A DNA stretch of 64,000 nucleotides from positions 62,001 through 126,000 of the forward strand of contig NZ_PYGA01000014.1 in assembly GCF_003014485.1 (NCBI RefSeq). Direction: 5' to 3'. Below the pieces are notes generated by a model. The model was not told the DNA's origin. It was given only the letters and a program-made list of their open reading frames with translations, and did not search any database. Positions 39,296 through 48,903 of the stretch are shown in pieces. The translations under genes were made by a program, and so were the position numbers. This stretch comes from Murinocardiopsis flavida. GTDB lineage: Bacteria > Actinomycetota > Actinomycetes > Streptosporangiales > Streptosporangiaceae. The first letter of the stretch is position 1; the number at the start of each line of letters is the position of its first letter.

Positions 39296-40375
39296 TCAGC
39301 CGAGGACCCAGCTCCGACCCTCCGCTGCGAGCTTGCCAAGGAGGGTCGCCGAGTCGTGCTCCTTGGCGAACAGGTGCTCGGGCCGGGTGATGGGCACCAC
39401 CCACAGCCAGGTGACCGGGTCGCCGTGGAAGGTGAGCCCTGCGGTGGGCGGCGGGGCGGCGCCGACCGCCAGCGGGGCGGGGTCGTCGAGCAGCAGGACG
39501 GCCGCGCTGGACCCGCGCATGGCGCGGTCCTCGTCGTTGTCGAGCCATTTCACGCTGTGCCCCGCGCCGAACCAGGTGACGGCCCGCCACGGGAACGCGC
39601 TGAGCCAGCGGAAGATGCGGGCCGCCCGGTGCGCGGGCATGGTGGTGGCGAGCGCCAGTTCGATCCGGGCGTACCGGGAGGTGTCGGCCATGTAGCGGTC
39701 GAGCGTGGGCATCCGCTGCCCCGACATCCCGACGGTGCTCAGCACCGTGTACGGGCGCTCGGCGGTCGGCGGGCGCTCGGACACCCGGATCAGGGGCTGG
39801 TGGCCGTCCGACACGTCCCAGTAGTGGCCGGGCGGCCCGACGGTCCTCGACAGGTGGCCGAAGACGCTGCGCTGCACGCTGCGCCACGCGCCCGACGCGC
39901 CCCGCCAGTCCCAGTACGCCTCGGCGTGCACGACGCGCGGCCACAGTTTCGCGGCGACGTCGTCGAGCGCCCACGCGTAGGGGCTGCGGCCGATGGCGTC
40001 GCGCGCGTACCCGGGCAGGCCGCGGTCCGCCTCGGCCCACCCGGGCACGATGGCGAGGAGGCCGTCGCCGTCGAGGAGCGCGACCCCGTCGCCCTCCTCG
40101 AACCACACGGCGCGCAGCCCCGCGGTGCCGAGCCGCGAGCGGCCGTGCGGGTGCTTGGTGAACGCCTCGGGCATCAGGGGGGCGCGTCCGGCGTACAGCC
40201 CCGCGGGGTCGCTGCTCTCGGGCGCCACCTCGTGGTTGGCGAGCCACACGGGGACGCGGACCTTGCCGCGGGGGTCGAGAAGGTACCCGGCGGTGGTGCG
40301 GCCGTCGTACTCGACAACGAGGCGTCGGCTGCGATAGGGGCTCGACTCGTCCAGCAGAACCTCTGTTGCCGCCAC
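39296..40375 (-). CDS. Suppressor-of-fused (SUFU) domain protein
   Basis: 359 aa with a C-terminal SUFU-like domain (about 180-359), recognised from [34 protein letters not shown] and the closing LLGKLAAEG. The N-terminal half ([37 protein letters not shown]) resembles other actinobacterial SUFU proteins. Bacterial SUFU domains are linked to polymorphic toxin immunity, but no toxin is next to this one. GTG start at 40375. Confidence 0.75.
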   Translation of the reverse strand: MAATEVLLDESSPYRSRRLVVEYDGRTTAGYLLDPRGKVRVPVWLANHEVAPESSDPAGLYAGRAPLMPEAFTKHPHGRSRLGTAGLRAVWFEEGDGVALLDGDGLLAIVPGWAEADRGLPGYARDAIGRSPYAWALDDVAAKLWPRVVHAEAYWDWRGASGAWRSVQRSVFGHLSRTVGPPGHYWDVSDGHQPLIRVSERPPTAERPYTVLSTVGMSGQRMPTLDRYMADTSRYARIELALATTMPAHRAARIFRWLSAFPWRAVTWFGAGHSVKWLDNDEDRAMRGSSAAVLLLDDPAPLAVGAAPPPTAGLTFHGDPVTWLWVVPITRPEHLFAKEHDSATLLGKLAAEGRSWVLG

Positions 40376-40606
40376 CGCGCCTCACTCTCCGTCGACTCGA
40401 CCGCCCGGCGGGGGCGGGTACCGGGGGCGGCCACCGCCCGTCGGCGCTTCGCACGGTGGTCGGTGCCCCTGCGTAGACTAGGACAGCGGAGACCCGCCGT
40501 GGCAGTGGTGCCACCGGTCCTCCGCGGCCGGCCCGGCCGCCCGGCATCGCCCGCCTGGCCCTGGTTTCCGCCGTACTTGAACCTTTCTCCCGTCATCTGG
40601 ACTTTC

Positions 40607-41704
40607 ATGCCTGCCGAGCTCACATTCGCCGCCCCGCGTCGCGCCAAGCCGCCGCGGCACCTCGCCGACCTCACTCCCGAGGAGCGCGACACCGTGGTCA
40701 CCGAGCTCGGCGAGAAGCCCTTCCGGGCGAAGCAGATCGCCAAGCACTACTTCGGCCACCTCGAATCCGACACCGCGGCGATGACCGACCTCCCCGAGGC
40801 GTCGCGCGAGAAGCTGGGCGCCGCCCTGCTGCCGCGGCTGCTGACCCCGTTGAAGCACATCACCTGCGACAACGGCATGACCCGCAAGACCCTGTGGAAG
40901 GCGTTCGACGGGGTGCTGTTCGAGTCGGTGCTCATGCGCTACCCCGACCGCATCACCCTGTGCGTCTCCTCACAGGCCGGCTGCGGCATGAACTGCCCCT
41001 TCTGCGCCACGGGGCAGAACGGGCTCACCCGTAACCTGTCGACCGGCGAGATCGTCGACCAGATCGTGTCCGTGTCGCGCGACCTCGCGCGCGGCGAGGT
41101 CGTCGGCGGGCCGGGCCGCATCAGCAACGTCGTGTTCATGGGCATGGGCGAGCCGCTCGCCAACTACCGGCGGGTGCTCGACTCTGTGCGCCGCATGACC
41201 GACCCCGTGCCCGGCGGCCTGGGCATCTCGCAGCGGGGGGTCACGGTCTCCACCGTCGGCCTCGTCCCCGCCATCGAGAAGCTCATCGCCGAGCGGCTCC
41301 GGGTCCGCCTCGCGGTGTCGCTGCACGCACCGGACGACGAGCTGCGCGACGAACTCGTCCCGGTGAACAACCGCTGGAACGTCGCCGAGGTCCTCGACGC
41401 CGCGTGGCGCTACGCCGACGTCACCGGCCGTCGGGTGTCCATCGAGTACGCGCTGATCCGCGACATCAACGACCAGGCGTGGCGGGCCGACCTGCTGGGC
41501 GAGCTCCTCGCGGGCAACCTGGTGCACGTCAACCTCATCCCGCTGAACCCCACCCCCGGGTCGAAGTGGACCGCGTCGCGGCCCGAGGACGAGCGGGAGT
41601 TCGTCCGCCGCCTGGAGTCCCACGGCGTCTCGGTGACCATCAGGGACACCCGGGGCCAGGAGATCGACGGCGCGTGCGGGCAGCTCGCCGCCGCCGAGAG
41701 ATAA
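40607..41704 (+). CDS. rlmN: 23S rRNA (adenine-C2)-methyltransferase
   Basis: Radical-SAM enzyme methylating A2503 of 23S rRNA (and A37 of some tRNAs), 365 aa. The cluster motif [11 protein letters not shown] (CxxxCxxC) and the SAM-binding [10 protein letters not shown] are present, as is the second methyl-carrier Cys near the C-terminus (DGACGQLAA). ATG at 40607 fits family length; there is no ribosome site, so it may be leaderless. Confidence 0.97.
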   Translation: MPAELTFAAPRRAKPPRHLADLTPEERDTVVTELGEKPFRAKQIAKHYFGHLESDTAAMTDLPEASREKLGAALLPRLLTPLKHITCDNGMTRKTLWKAFDGVLFESVLMRYPDRITLCVSSQAGCGMNCPFCATGQNGLTRNLSTGEIVDQIVSVSRDLARGEVVGGPGRISNVVFMGMGEPLANYRRVLDSVRRMTDPVPGGLGISQRGVTVSTVGLVPAIEKLIAERLRVRLAVSLHAPDDELRDELVPVNNRWNVAEVLDAAWRYADVTGRRVSIEYALIRDINDQAWRADLLGELLAGNLVHVNLIPLNPTPGSKWTASRPEDEREFVRRLESHGVSVTIRDTRGQEIDGACGQLAAAER

Positions 41705-41711
41705 GCCCCCG

Positions 41712-42185
41712 TTGACCGAGGCGCTGCTGGCACTGGGGGTCGGCCTGGCGTCGGCGGTGCTCCCGTTCATCGCCATCGAGGTCTACCTGCTCGGTGCGGC
41801 GGCCCTGGTCGACGACGCCCAGCTCATCGGCATGGCGGTCGGCGCGGCGGCGGGGCAGGCCCTCGGCAAGATCGTCTGGTACTACGTCGGGCGCGGCGCG
41901 CTGCGCATCTCCTGGTTCCAGCGCCGGGCCGAGGCCAAGGGGCGCTGGAGCGGGCGCGTGGTCCGCTGGCGCGAGGAGGCCGAGCACCGCCCGTGGTGGA
42001 CGGCGGGGCTGGTCGCCCTCAGCTCCTTCGCGAGCATCCCGCCGTTCGCCGTGATCTCCGTGCTGGCGGGGACCGTCCGGATGCCGCTGTGGTCGTTCGT
42101 GCTGATCACCTTCGTCACCCGGGCGGCCCGGTTCCTGGTCCTGGTGTACGCGCCGGGCGTCGCCGAGGCGCTGTTCCTCGCCTGA
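41712..42185 (+). CDS. VTT/DedA-like small membrane protein
   Basis: 157 aa with four hydrophobic segments. VLPFIAIEVYLLGAAAL, GQALGKIVWYYVGR and ALSSFASIPPFAVISVLAGTVRMPLWSF follow the pattern of SNARE-associated/DedA proteins, involved in lipid scrambling or envelope homeostasis. TTG start seven bases after rlmN, so presumably co-transcribed with it. Confidence 0.75.
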   Translation: MTEALLALGVGLASAVLPFIAIEVYLLGAAALVDDAQLIGMAVGAAAGQALGKIVWYYVGRGALRISWFQRRAEAKGRWSGRVVRWREEAEHRPWWTAGLVALSSFASIPPFAVISVLAGTVRMPLWSFVLITFVTRAARFLVLVYAPGVAEALFLA

Positions 42186-42256
42186 CCGGCGGCGCGCCGC
42201 GGGGGAAACCGGGGGCGGGCATGGCGCGCCGCCGGGCCGGCAGGGACACTTGCCCT

Positions 42257-43552
42257 ATGTCGGAACTGCACCAACGCCACCGTGCCGTGATGCCCTCGTG
42301 GCTGTCCCTCTACTACGACTCGCCGATCGAGATCACCGGAGGCAAGGGCGCCCGCGTCACCGACGCTGACGGGCGCACCTACCTGGACTTCTTCGCCGGG
42401 ATCCTGACCAACATGCTCGGCTACGACGTCGCCGAAGTGCGCGAGGCCGTCGAACGCCAGATCGCCACCGGTGTCGTGCACACCTCCACCCTGTACCTGC
42501 TCCGGGGCCAGGTGGAGCTGGCCGAGAAGCTGGCGCGGCTTTCGGGCATCCCCGACGCCAAGGTGTTCTTCACCAACTCCGGGACCGAGGCGAACGAGAC
42601 CGCCCTGCTCCTCGCGACCTGCGCGCGCGGCTCGGACCAGGTGCTGGCCATGCGCAACAGCTACCACGGGCGCTCCTTCGGGACGGTGGCCGTCACCGGC
42701 AACCGCGGGTGGAAGAACTCGGCGCTGTCCCCGCTGAACGTGCACTACCTGCACGGCACCGACCGCTCGGCGCCGGCGTTCCGCGGGATGTCCGACGCCG
42801 CGTACATCGAGGCGTGTACGGCCGACCTGCGCGATGTGCTCGCGACCGCAACTGCGCCCGATGTGTCCTGCCTGATCGCCGAGCCCGTGCAGGGTGTCGG
42901 CGGATTCACGATGCCGCCGCCCGGGCTGTTCGCGGCCTACAAGGAGGTGCTCGACGAGCACGGCATCCTGTTCGTCTCCGACGAGGTGCAGAGCGGGTGG
43001 GGGCGCACGGGCACGGGGTTCTGGGGGATCGACGAGCACGGTGTCACCCCCGACGCCATCACCTTCGCCAAGGGCCTCGGCAACGGCTTCGCCATCGGCG
43101 GGGTGATCGCGCGCGGAGACCTGATGGACGGGCTGACGACCAACGGGGTCTCGACGTTCGGCGGCAACCCGATCGCCACGGCCGCGGCGAACGCGACCCT
43201 CGACTACGTCCTCGACCACGACCTGCTGTCGCACGCCGCCGCGCTCGCGCCACTGGTCGGCGAGGTCCTCGACCCGCTCGCCGGTTCGGCGGCGTCGGTG
43301 GGCGCCGTGCGCGCCAAGGGCCTGATGTTCGCCGTCGACATGGTCGACCCCGCCACCGGCGCCGACAGTCCCGCTCTCGCCTCGCGCGTGCTGGAGGCGG
43401 CGCGCGAACGCGGCCTGCTCATCGGCAAGGGCGGGCTGCACGGGAACGTGCTGCGCATGGCGCCGCCGTTGACGGTCGACGCCGAGGAGCTGCGTGAGGG
43501 CATGCGGATCCTGGCGGACGCCGTCGGCGCGGTCGACGCAGCGGCGCGGTAG
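42257..43552 (+). CDS. Class III PLP-dependent aminotransferase
   Basis: 431-aa fold-type I transaminase. The N-terminal GARVTDADGRTYLDFFAGI, FFTNSGTEANETAL, VSDEVQSGWGRTG and the PLP Lys block TFAKGLGNGFAIGG are complete. It resembles AGXT2-like enzymes acting on beta-alanine, 4-aminobutyrate or 3-aminoisobutyrate; the donor cannot be fixed from sequence. ATG at 42257. It follows the membrane protein by 71 bp. Confidence 0.92.
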   Translation: MSELHQRHRAVMPSWLSLYYDSPIEITGGKGARVTDADGRTYLDFFAGILTNMLGYDVAEVREAVERQIATGVVHTSTLYLLRGQVELAEKLARLSGIPDAKVFFTNSGTEANETALLLATCARGSDQVLAMRNSYHGRSFGTVAVTGNRGWKNSALSPLNVHYLHGTDRSAPAFRGMSDAAYIEACTADLRDVLATATAPDVSCLIAEPVQGVGGFTMPPPGLFAAYKEVLDEHGILFVSDEVQSGWGRTGTGFWGIDEHGVTPDAITFAKGLGNGFAIGGVIARGDLMDGLTTNGVSTFGGNPIATAAANATLDYVLDHDLLSHAAALAPLVGEVLDPLAGSAASVGAVRAKGLMFAVDMVDPATGADSPALASRVLEAARERGLLIGKGGLHGNVLRMAPPLTVDAEELREGMRILADAVGAVDAAAR

Positions 43553-43746
43553 CCGGGCGGCGGTGCCGGCCGATCCCCTCGAGGGAATTGACGTACTTTC
43601 AGTCCTGCTACTGCTACACGGAGTATCGTAGAGTCGGAGGCGGCCCTCTCAGCCGGTTCGGCAGCGGGGCCCGCCTCCGAACAGACCATTCAGGATGGCG
43701 CGCTCATTCCCCTTCTCCCCCCATGGAAGCGGGCGCGTCGCACAAG

Positions 43747-43786
43747 GGCGCTCCGGGCCCGGCTCTCCCCCTGGGCCCGGAGCGCC
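43747..43786 (-). terminator. Terminator of the small Cys-rich gene
   Basis: Perfect 14-bp stem GGCGCTCCGGGCCC / GGGCCCGGAGCGCC with a 12-base loop, 20 bp past the stop of the minus-strand gene at 43806. Confidence 0.75.
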
Positions 43787-43805
43787 ACCACTCGCCCCGC
43801 CGGGG

Positions 43806-44060
43806 TCAGTGGGCCGCGAGCGCGTGCGCGCGGCCCTGGGCCGTGTGCGCCGCCACGAATCCGGCGCACTCGTCGCACCCGTAGACCTCGGGGCCGTCGG
43901 GCAGCTCACCCAGCGGATGTCGGGGCCGTGGCCATTTCACGTGGCAGACCGCGCAGGCGTCCCCCATGGCCTGCGCGTGTGTGAGTGAACGCGGATCGAA
44001 GACGTAGGTGGTGATCGTGTCGGTGGCGCTCTGATCGCACATGATGCTGAGACCGCTCAA
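43806..44060 (-). CDS. Small CxxC-containing protein
   Basis: 84 residues, function unknown. Two Cys pairs, CAVCHVKW and YGCDECAGFVAAH, spaced by about 24 residues, look like a four-Cys zinc site. TTG at 44060 follows a GGGGGGAG stretch; an internal ATG at 44042 (MCDQSATDTI) is an alternative. The upstream 44070-44260 is notably AT-rich for this genome and must hold the promoter. Confidence 0.65.
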   Translation of the reverse strand: MSGLSIMCDQSATDTITTYVFDPRSLTHAQAMGDACAVCHVKWPRPRHPLGELPDGPEVYGCDECAGFVAAHTAQGRAHALAAH

Positions 44061-44301
44061 CGTCCTTGCTCCCCCCGTGCTTTAGGACAGTCTGGCGGGC
44101 CAATAGTTATCGGCACTTAATTCAAGCAGATCGACGTCGTCTCGTGAATAGCTCAGACCGTATTTTGTAACAATGAGCATGCTGATCATAACTCTGTGTA
44201 GCCATAAAGTGAATGGGTGCCCCGGACTGTTCGCGAGTAGGGCGACATGTCTGTTTTGCGCTATTGATGGGGCGCTGCGGTAAATCGGGTGGGAACAGCG
44301 C

Positions 44302-44859
44302 TCAGACGCTGCTGCGCGGCTGCGGATGCGAACGGATCAGCATCCGGTCGATCAGCGCCAGCGCCACCGCCGAGACGACGAACGCCAGGTGGATGATGGT
44401 CTGCCACAGCATCATCTGCGGTGCGACCCGGTCGGCCTCGATAAAGGTCTTCAACAGGTGGACCGACGAGATGCCGATGATGGCGGTCGCCAGCTTCACC
44501 TTCAGCACGTTCGCGTTCACATGGTCCAGCCATTCCGGCTGGTCGGGGTGGCCTTTGAGGTCGATCCGCGACACGAAGGTCTCGTAGCCGCCGACGATCA
44601 CCATGATTAGCAGGTTGGCGATCATGACGACGTCGACCAGGCCGAGGATGATCAGCATGATCTCGACCTCGTTGATCCGGTCGAGCGAGGCCTCCATGAG
44701 CAGATGCCACAGTTCCACCATGAAGAGCCAGACATAGACCCCCTGGGCGACGATCAGCCCGAGGTACAACGGCACCTGGAGGAACCGGCTCAGGAACATG
44801 ATGTAGCCGAGACTGAGCGACGTCCTGCGGCGCGCAGAGGGGCGGGAAACCTCGGTCAT
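44302..44859 (-). CDS. UPF0114 (YqhA family) membrane protein
   Basis: 185-aa inner-membrane protein with four helices. FLSRFLQVPLYLGLIVAQGVY, LIILGLVDVVMIANLLIMVIVGGYETFVS and the C-terminal LIDRMLIRS fit the TIGR00645 family. Function unknown. Monocistronic, with the ATG at 44859. Confidence 0.88.
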   Translation of the reverse strand: MTEVSRPSARRRTSLSLGYIMFLSRFLQVPLYLGLIVAQGVYVWLFMVELWHLLMEASLDRINEVEIMLIILGLVDVVMIANLLIMVIVGGYETFVSRIDLKGHPDQPEWLDHVNANVLKVKLATAIIGISSVHLLKTFIEADRVAPQMMLWQTIIHLAFVVSAVALALIDRMLIRSHPQPRSSV

Positions 44860-45013
44860 CGGGTGCGGCTTCTTTCCAATCGGCGCATATCAGCGGACTC
44901 ACTTTAGGGTCAGCCAGGCACTTCTCGGAACAATCCCACCGGGTCCCCGCGCAGCGGCCCCCGCAGGCCCGCACAGAGGGGCCGGCGGGGGCCGCCGCGG
45001 ACGAGCAGACCGG

Positions 45014-45044
45014 GCGCCGCGGCCGCGCACGGCGGCCGCGGCGC
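45014..45044 (-). terminator. Terminator after ptsH
   Basis: 13-bp perfect stem GCGCCGCGGCCGC / GCGGCCGCGGCGC, loop of five, immediately after the ptsH stop. Confidence 0.75.
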
Positions 45045-45048
45045 GCCG

Positions 45049-45315
45049 TCAGGCGTCGAGGTCGGTCTCCAGCAGGGTGCCGAGTTCGGCGAGGCCCTCG
45101 TCCGCCCCCTCCCCGTCGGCGGAGAGGACGACCTTGTCGCCGTGCCCGGCGCCGAGCGCCATGACGGCGAGGAGGCTGCGGGCGTCGACCGGGTCGCCGC
45201 CCTCCTTCGCGATGGTGACGGCAAGGCCCGACTTGGTCGCGGCCTGGACGAACAGGGTGGCGGGCCGGGCGTGCAGCCCGACGGACGAGCCGATGGTCGC
45301 GGTGCGCTGAGGCAT
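45049..45315 (-). CDS. ptsH: HPr phosphocarrier protein
   Basis: 88-aa PTS phosphocarrier. The active His is in SVGLHARPATLFVQAA and the regulatory Ser in DARSLLAVMALG. It passes phosphate from enzyme I to sugar-specific EII proteins. ATG at 45315; it follows fruK by 75 bp on the same strand, forming fruR-fruK-ptsH without the usual fruA. Confidence 0.95.
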   Translation of the reverse strand: MPQRTATIGSSVGLHARPATLFVQAATKSGLAVTIAKEGGDPVDARSLLAVMALGAGHGDKVVLSADGEGADEGLAELGTLLETDLDA

Positions 45316-45390
45316 GGTTCTCCTAGATCTCACGAGGATGGCGGGTGCGCGTGCGGGCGGCGCGGGCCGCCCGCCGCACGGGTGCGGGTG

Positions 45391-46338
45391 TCACAGCTCC
45401 TTCACGACCTGGGCCGGTTCGGGCTCCGCGACGATCCGGACGGCGTCCAGGTCGATGGCATCGGGGCCGGGGACGGTCGTGCCGGGCAGCGCCACGGCGG
45501 CGCTGCCCCAGGCGACCGCCCGGCGCAGGCGCTCGGCCGGCGGGTCGTCGGCGAACAGGTACCCGGCCAGCGAGCAGTCGCCGGCACCCACGGTGCTGCG
45601 CGGGACGACCGACTGCCCCGCCGCCCACCACACGTGGTGGGCGCGTACGAGCAGTGCCCCGTGCGCACCCAGGGTGACCAGTACGGCCTCGGCCCCCCAA
45701 CCGATGACCTCCCTGGCGGCCTCGGTGACCTCGCCGATCGTACACAGTTCGCGCCCGAGCAGTTCGGCCAGCTCCTCCTGGTTGGGTTTGAGCAGGTCGA
45801 TCTGCCCGGCGAGCGCCGCCACCTCCAGCGGGGCGCCGGAGGAATCGAGGGCGACCGGCACCCCGCGCGCCGCCGCGATCCGGGCGAGGCGGACGTAGAG
45901 GTCGCCGGGTGCCCCGGTGGGCAGGCTGCCCGCCGCGACCAGCCAGCGCGGGCCGCCGTCGAGCTCCGCCCCGACGGCCGTCAGGAGCTCGTCGACCTCG
46001 GCCTCGGTGAGGACGGGCCCGGCGGCGTTCAGCTTGGTGGTGGTCCCGTCCCGTTCGGCGACGGTGATGTTGCTGCGCACCGGCGCGGCGATCCGCACCG
46101 TCGCGCACGCCACGTCGTGCTCCTCCAGGAGCGTGCTGAGCTGGCGGCCCTCGGCGCCGCCGACCGGCAGCACAGCCGTGGTGGCCGCGCCGTTGCGGCG
46201 CAGGGCCCGCGAGACGTTCACCCCCTTCCCGCCCGGCTCGGCGTGCACGTTGCGCGCGCGCAGCACGTCGCCGCGGGTCAGCGTGTCGATCTCCAGGGTG
46301 TGGTCGACACTCGGGTTGGGGGTGACGGTGACGATCAT
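45391..46338 (-). CDS. fruK: 1-phosphofructokinase
   Basis: 315-aa PfkB-family kinase making fructose-1,6-bisphosphate from fructose-1-phosphate. N-terminal TVTPNPSVDHTLEID, GGKGVNVSRAL, LLKPNQEELAELLG and the catalytic STVGAGDCSLAGYL are present (GAGD anion hole). ATG overlaps the stop of the DeoR-type regulator (46335-46338). Confidence 0.93.
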   Translation of the reverse strand: MIVTVTPNPSVDHTLEIDTLTRGDVLRARNVHAEPGGKGVNVSRALRRNGAATTAVLPVGGAEGRQLSTLLEEHDVACATVRIAAPVRSNITVAERDGTTTKLNAAGPVLTEAEVDELLTAVGAELDGGPRWLVAAGSLPTGAPGDLYVRLARIAAARGVPVALDSSGAPLEVAALAGQIDLLKPNQEELAELLGRELCTIGEVTEAAREVIGWGAEAVLVTLGAHGALLVRAHHVWWAAGQSVVPRSTVGAGDCSLAGYLFADDPPAERLRRAVAWGSAAVALPGTTVPGPDAIDLDAVRIVAEPEPAQVVKEL

Positions 46339-47081
46339 GCGAGCTCGATCCGTGGTCCGGAGGCGGTGATCTGTTCTGCGTACCGTGCGTCCAGCCCCGC
46401 GTCGCTGAGCACGAGGTCGACCGAGTCGAGGCCGGCGACGTACGCGGGGGCGTCGCTGCCGAAGCGGGTGTGGTCGGCGAGGACGACGGTGCGGCGCGCC
46501 GCACCGATGAGCGCGCGCTCGACCTCGGCGGCGCCCGTGCCGGACGCGGTCACCCCGCCGTCGGCGGTGACGCCGGCGGCGGCGATGAACGCCACGTCGA
46601 CGAACACCGTGCTGACGGCGCGGAGCGCCCAGGGCCCCTCTGCCGTGAGCGTGGCCTCGTTCATGCCGCCGCCCAGGAGGTGCAGTGCCGCCCTGCCGTG
46701 CCCGGCGACCAGGGAGGCGATCTCGATCGAAGGTGTGACGACGGTGAGTTCCCGCCCCTCGGGCAGCAGCTCCGCCAGGCGGGCGGTCGCCTCTCCGCCG
46801 CCGAGGAAGACGGGGCCGTCGGCGGGGAGCTCGTGGACGGCGCGCTGCGCGATGGCGGCCGCCGCCGCGGCCCGGACCGAGGCGGGCTCGGGGACGGTGT
46901 CGCCCGCGGCGATCGCCCCGCCGTGGACGCGCTCGACCAGGCCGTCCCGTTCGAGGAACGCGAGGTCCCTGCGGATGGTCTCGGGGGTGACGGACAGGAC
47001 CCGCGCGAGGTCCCGGACGTTGGCGCGGCCGTGCTCGCGGGTGCGGTGCAGGATCTCCCGGTGCCGCTCCGGCGGATACAT
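46335..47081 (-). CDS. fruR: DeoR family regulator of fructose operon
   Basis: 248-aa repressor. Winged helix at residues 5-60 (RHREILHRTREHGRANVRDLARVLSVTPETIRRDL) and a sugar-phosphate isomerase-like sensor (ADGPVFLGGGEATARLAELL; VDVAFIAAAGVTADGG). Probably responds to fructose-1-phosphate. First gene of the operon with fruK and ptsH. Confidence 0.92.
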   Translation of the reverse strand: MYPPERHREILHRTREHGRANVRDLARVLSVTPETIRRDLAFLERDGLVERVHGGAIAAGDTVPEPASVRAAAAAAIAQRAVHELPADGPVFLGGGEATARLAELLPEGRELTVVTPSIEIASLVAGHGRAALHLLGGGMNEATLTAEGPWALRAVSTVFVDVAFIAAAGVTADGGVTASGTGAAEVERALIGAARRTVVLADHTRFGSDAPAYVAGLDSVDLVLSDAGLDARYAEQITASGPRIELA

Positions 47082-47105
47082 ACCCGGTTCTCCTCCCCTC
47101 TCATG

Positions 47106-47160
47106 CCCGTTTCAATGTTGCTTTTTATGTGAGTATGTCTGGTTGTGTGGGAAAGTCAAG
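47106..47160 (-). promoter_or_regulatory. fruR promoter and likely operator
   Basis: Reading the minus strand, TTGACT (47159-47154) and CATACT (47137-47132) with a 16-base spacer form a good sigma-70-type promoter. The following AT-rich CACATAAAAAGCAACATTGA overlaps the start region and is the likely FruR site. Confidence 0.55.
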
Positions 47161-47195
47161 ACGAACGCACAGCGACCCGCACCGCCCTGATGACC

Positions 47196-47318
47196 TGGAC
47201 GGCAGGGGGTCGGCCACCGCCGCGTTCCAGCGGCATTGGACGGTGGGAGGTTGACTGCCGCCGCGTTCCCGTGACCTTGGACGGCGAGGGCAGGCTGCCG
47301 TCGTGATTGCGGAGCATC
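47196..47318 (+). repeat. Tandem 41-bp repeat, three units
   Basis: Units at 47196-47236, 47237-47277 and 47278-47318 each begin TGGACGG and share the block CTGCCG/CCACCG-CCGCGTTCC in degenerate form. The third merges with the dispersed repeat copy B. Confidence 0.6.
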
Positions 47319-47349
47319 CGGCGGCGCGAAGCACCACGCTGCACTGTCC
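47286..47349 (+). repeat. Dispersed intergenic repeat, copy B
   Basis: About 80% identical to 32383-32446, with a 24-base exact block at 47318-47341. Its TGCGGAGCATCCGGCGG (47308-47324) recurs exactly at 53555-53571. Confidence 0.7.
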
Positions 47350-47514
47350 GCGCCAGACCTGGTCACCGCGGGCCGCTGCCTTCGATGTGTTGCGATTCGG
47401 CCGCGGCGGGCATCCCCGGGTCCCGCATGCGCGTCCAACACGCCAGGGCGGGCGCGCCGTCCGGCGGACGTGCGCGCGCAGCGGCGGGCTTCGCGGACTC
47501 GGAGGAGAAGCGGC

Positions 47515-48903
47515 ATGGCGGGTGTGCTGAAGGGCGCCGCGGCGCTGGTGGCGGTCGCGGCGGCCGCGTCCTCGGTCCTTGTCGCGGGGGCCGCACCGGC
47601 CGCCGCGGACTGCGGGACCGGCCCCACGAGCGCGATCGACTGCGTGAGCGACCAGTCCGAGACGGTCCGCGCCTTCGCGACCGACCCCACGATGTACCCG
47701 ACGATCTACGTGGCGCCGTCCGTGACCGACACGTTCCCGCACCTCGACGCGGACAAGATCGCCGAGGGTATGGGCGCCGGCTCCGGCGGCCGCTTCGCCG
47801 TCGTGCCGGCCGCCACCGAGAGCCCTACCGAACTCGCCGAGGTGATGATCGAGGCGAACCCCGACATCGTCGTCGCGGCCGTGTTCGCCTGGGACGGCGC
47901 GGAGTTCGCCGTCGGCGCCGCCACCCAGCCGGACGACCCCTACCCCGGCGACGTGCGCGCCGAGCTGCTGCCGTCCACCGTCTCCGATTCGCTGCTCGCG
48001 GGCGAGATGGCGGCCTTGGACGAGCCCTACAGCCTGCTGCTGAAGTACGCCTCAAGCGGTCTGAAGCGGAGCTGGGTCTTCTACGGCTACAAGCCGGACC
48101 CGTCGGTACCCGGCCCCGAGTACGTGACCGCGCTCGAAGGCGGCCAGCCGAACCTGGTGGCGCCGAACAACGCCATGAGCGAGACCGACACCCCGGTCCG
48201 GGTCGCGTTCCTGCCCGCCTCGCAGGCCGAGGCGCTCATGTACCGGCACAACGGCACCCGCGCCGAGACCGCGGCGTTCCTGCGCGACCTGAAGAAGGTC
48301 GAGGAACCGGTGGTGGCCTACTTCGTCGACGCCGACGGCGAGGTGGTCGGCGTCTCGACCGACGGCAAGATCCCGGTGCAAGGGGGCGGCGACGGCGGCG
48401 ACGAGCTCGCCCGCCGCGCCAACGCCGCGATCGGCACCACGGGCCCGGCGACCTTCGACGCCCTGGTGAAAGAACTCGGCGGCCCGGCGTCCGACCGCGA
48501 ACCGGACAACGGCGGCGGCTCCCGGGCGCTGCTCTACGGCGGGGCGCTCGGCGGGCTGCTGCTGCTGCTCGTCGCCGTCGCGGTGATCGCGCTGCGCCGG
48601 CGGCGGTCGGCGCCCACCGCCGCCGCGGCGGCCCCGGACCCGGCCCCCGCCGACCCCGCGATGGAGGAGCGCCGCGCGAAAGCCCACGCGGCGATCGACC
48701 GCATCGGCGCGCAGCTGACCGGTGAGGAGGCCCCCGGTTCGGGCGCGGAGTCCCGGGAGGTCGCCGCGGCGCTCGCCGACTACGAGCGGCTGCGCGCTGC
48801 GGCCGACACCGCTGAGACCGCCGCCGAACTCGCCGACCTGCTCATCGAGGTGACCGAGGTGCAGGCGCTGCTCGCGCGGCGGGCCGAGGAGCGGTCGGGG
48901 TAG
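47515..48903 (+). CDS. Secreted, membrane-anchored hypothetical protein
   Basis: 462 aa. Signal peptide at residues 1-32 (VAVAAAASSVLVAGAAPAAA), an extracellular domain of about 310 residues with two early Cys, a transmembrane helix near 345-370 (LLYGGALGGLLLLLVAVAVIAL) followed by RRRR, and a cytoplasmic Ala/Glu helical tail. The topology (N-out, C-in) suits an envelope sensor or scaffold. GGAGGAG precedes the ATG. No family recognised. Confidence 0.72.
   Translation: MAGVLKGAAALVAVAAAASSVLVAGAAPAAADCGTGPTSAIDCVSDQSETVRAFATDPTMYPTIYVAPSVTDTFPHLDADKIAEGMGAGSGGRFAVVPAATESPTELAEVMIEANPDIVVAAVFAWDGAEFAVGAATQPDDPYPGDVRAELLPSTVSDSLLAGEMAALDEPYSLLLKYASSGLKRSWVFYGYKPDPSVPGPEYVTALEGGQPNLVAPNNAMSETDTPVRVAFLPASQAEALMYRHNGTRAETAAFLRDLKKVEEPVVAYFVDADGEVVGVSTDGKIPVQGGGDGGDELARRANAAIGTTGPATFDALVKELGGPASDREPDNGGGSRALLYGGALGGLLLLLVAVAVIALRRRRSAPTAAAAAPDPAPADPAMEERRAKAHAAIDRIGAQLTGEEAPGSGAESREVAAALADYERLRAAADTAETAAELADLLIEVTEVQALLARRAEERSG

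Noticed and set aside
39356-40606. Upstream extension of rlmN
   Set aside because: Antisense to the SUFU-domain gene; RlmN homology begins at 40607.
43588-43884. Plus-strand small frame after the aminotransferase
   Set aside because: It runs through a terminator hairpin and antisense of the Cys-rich gene; no family resemblance.
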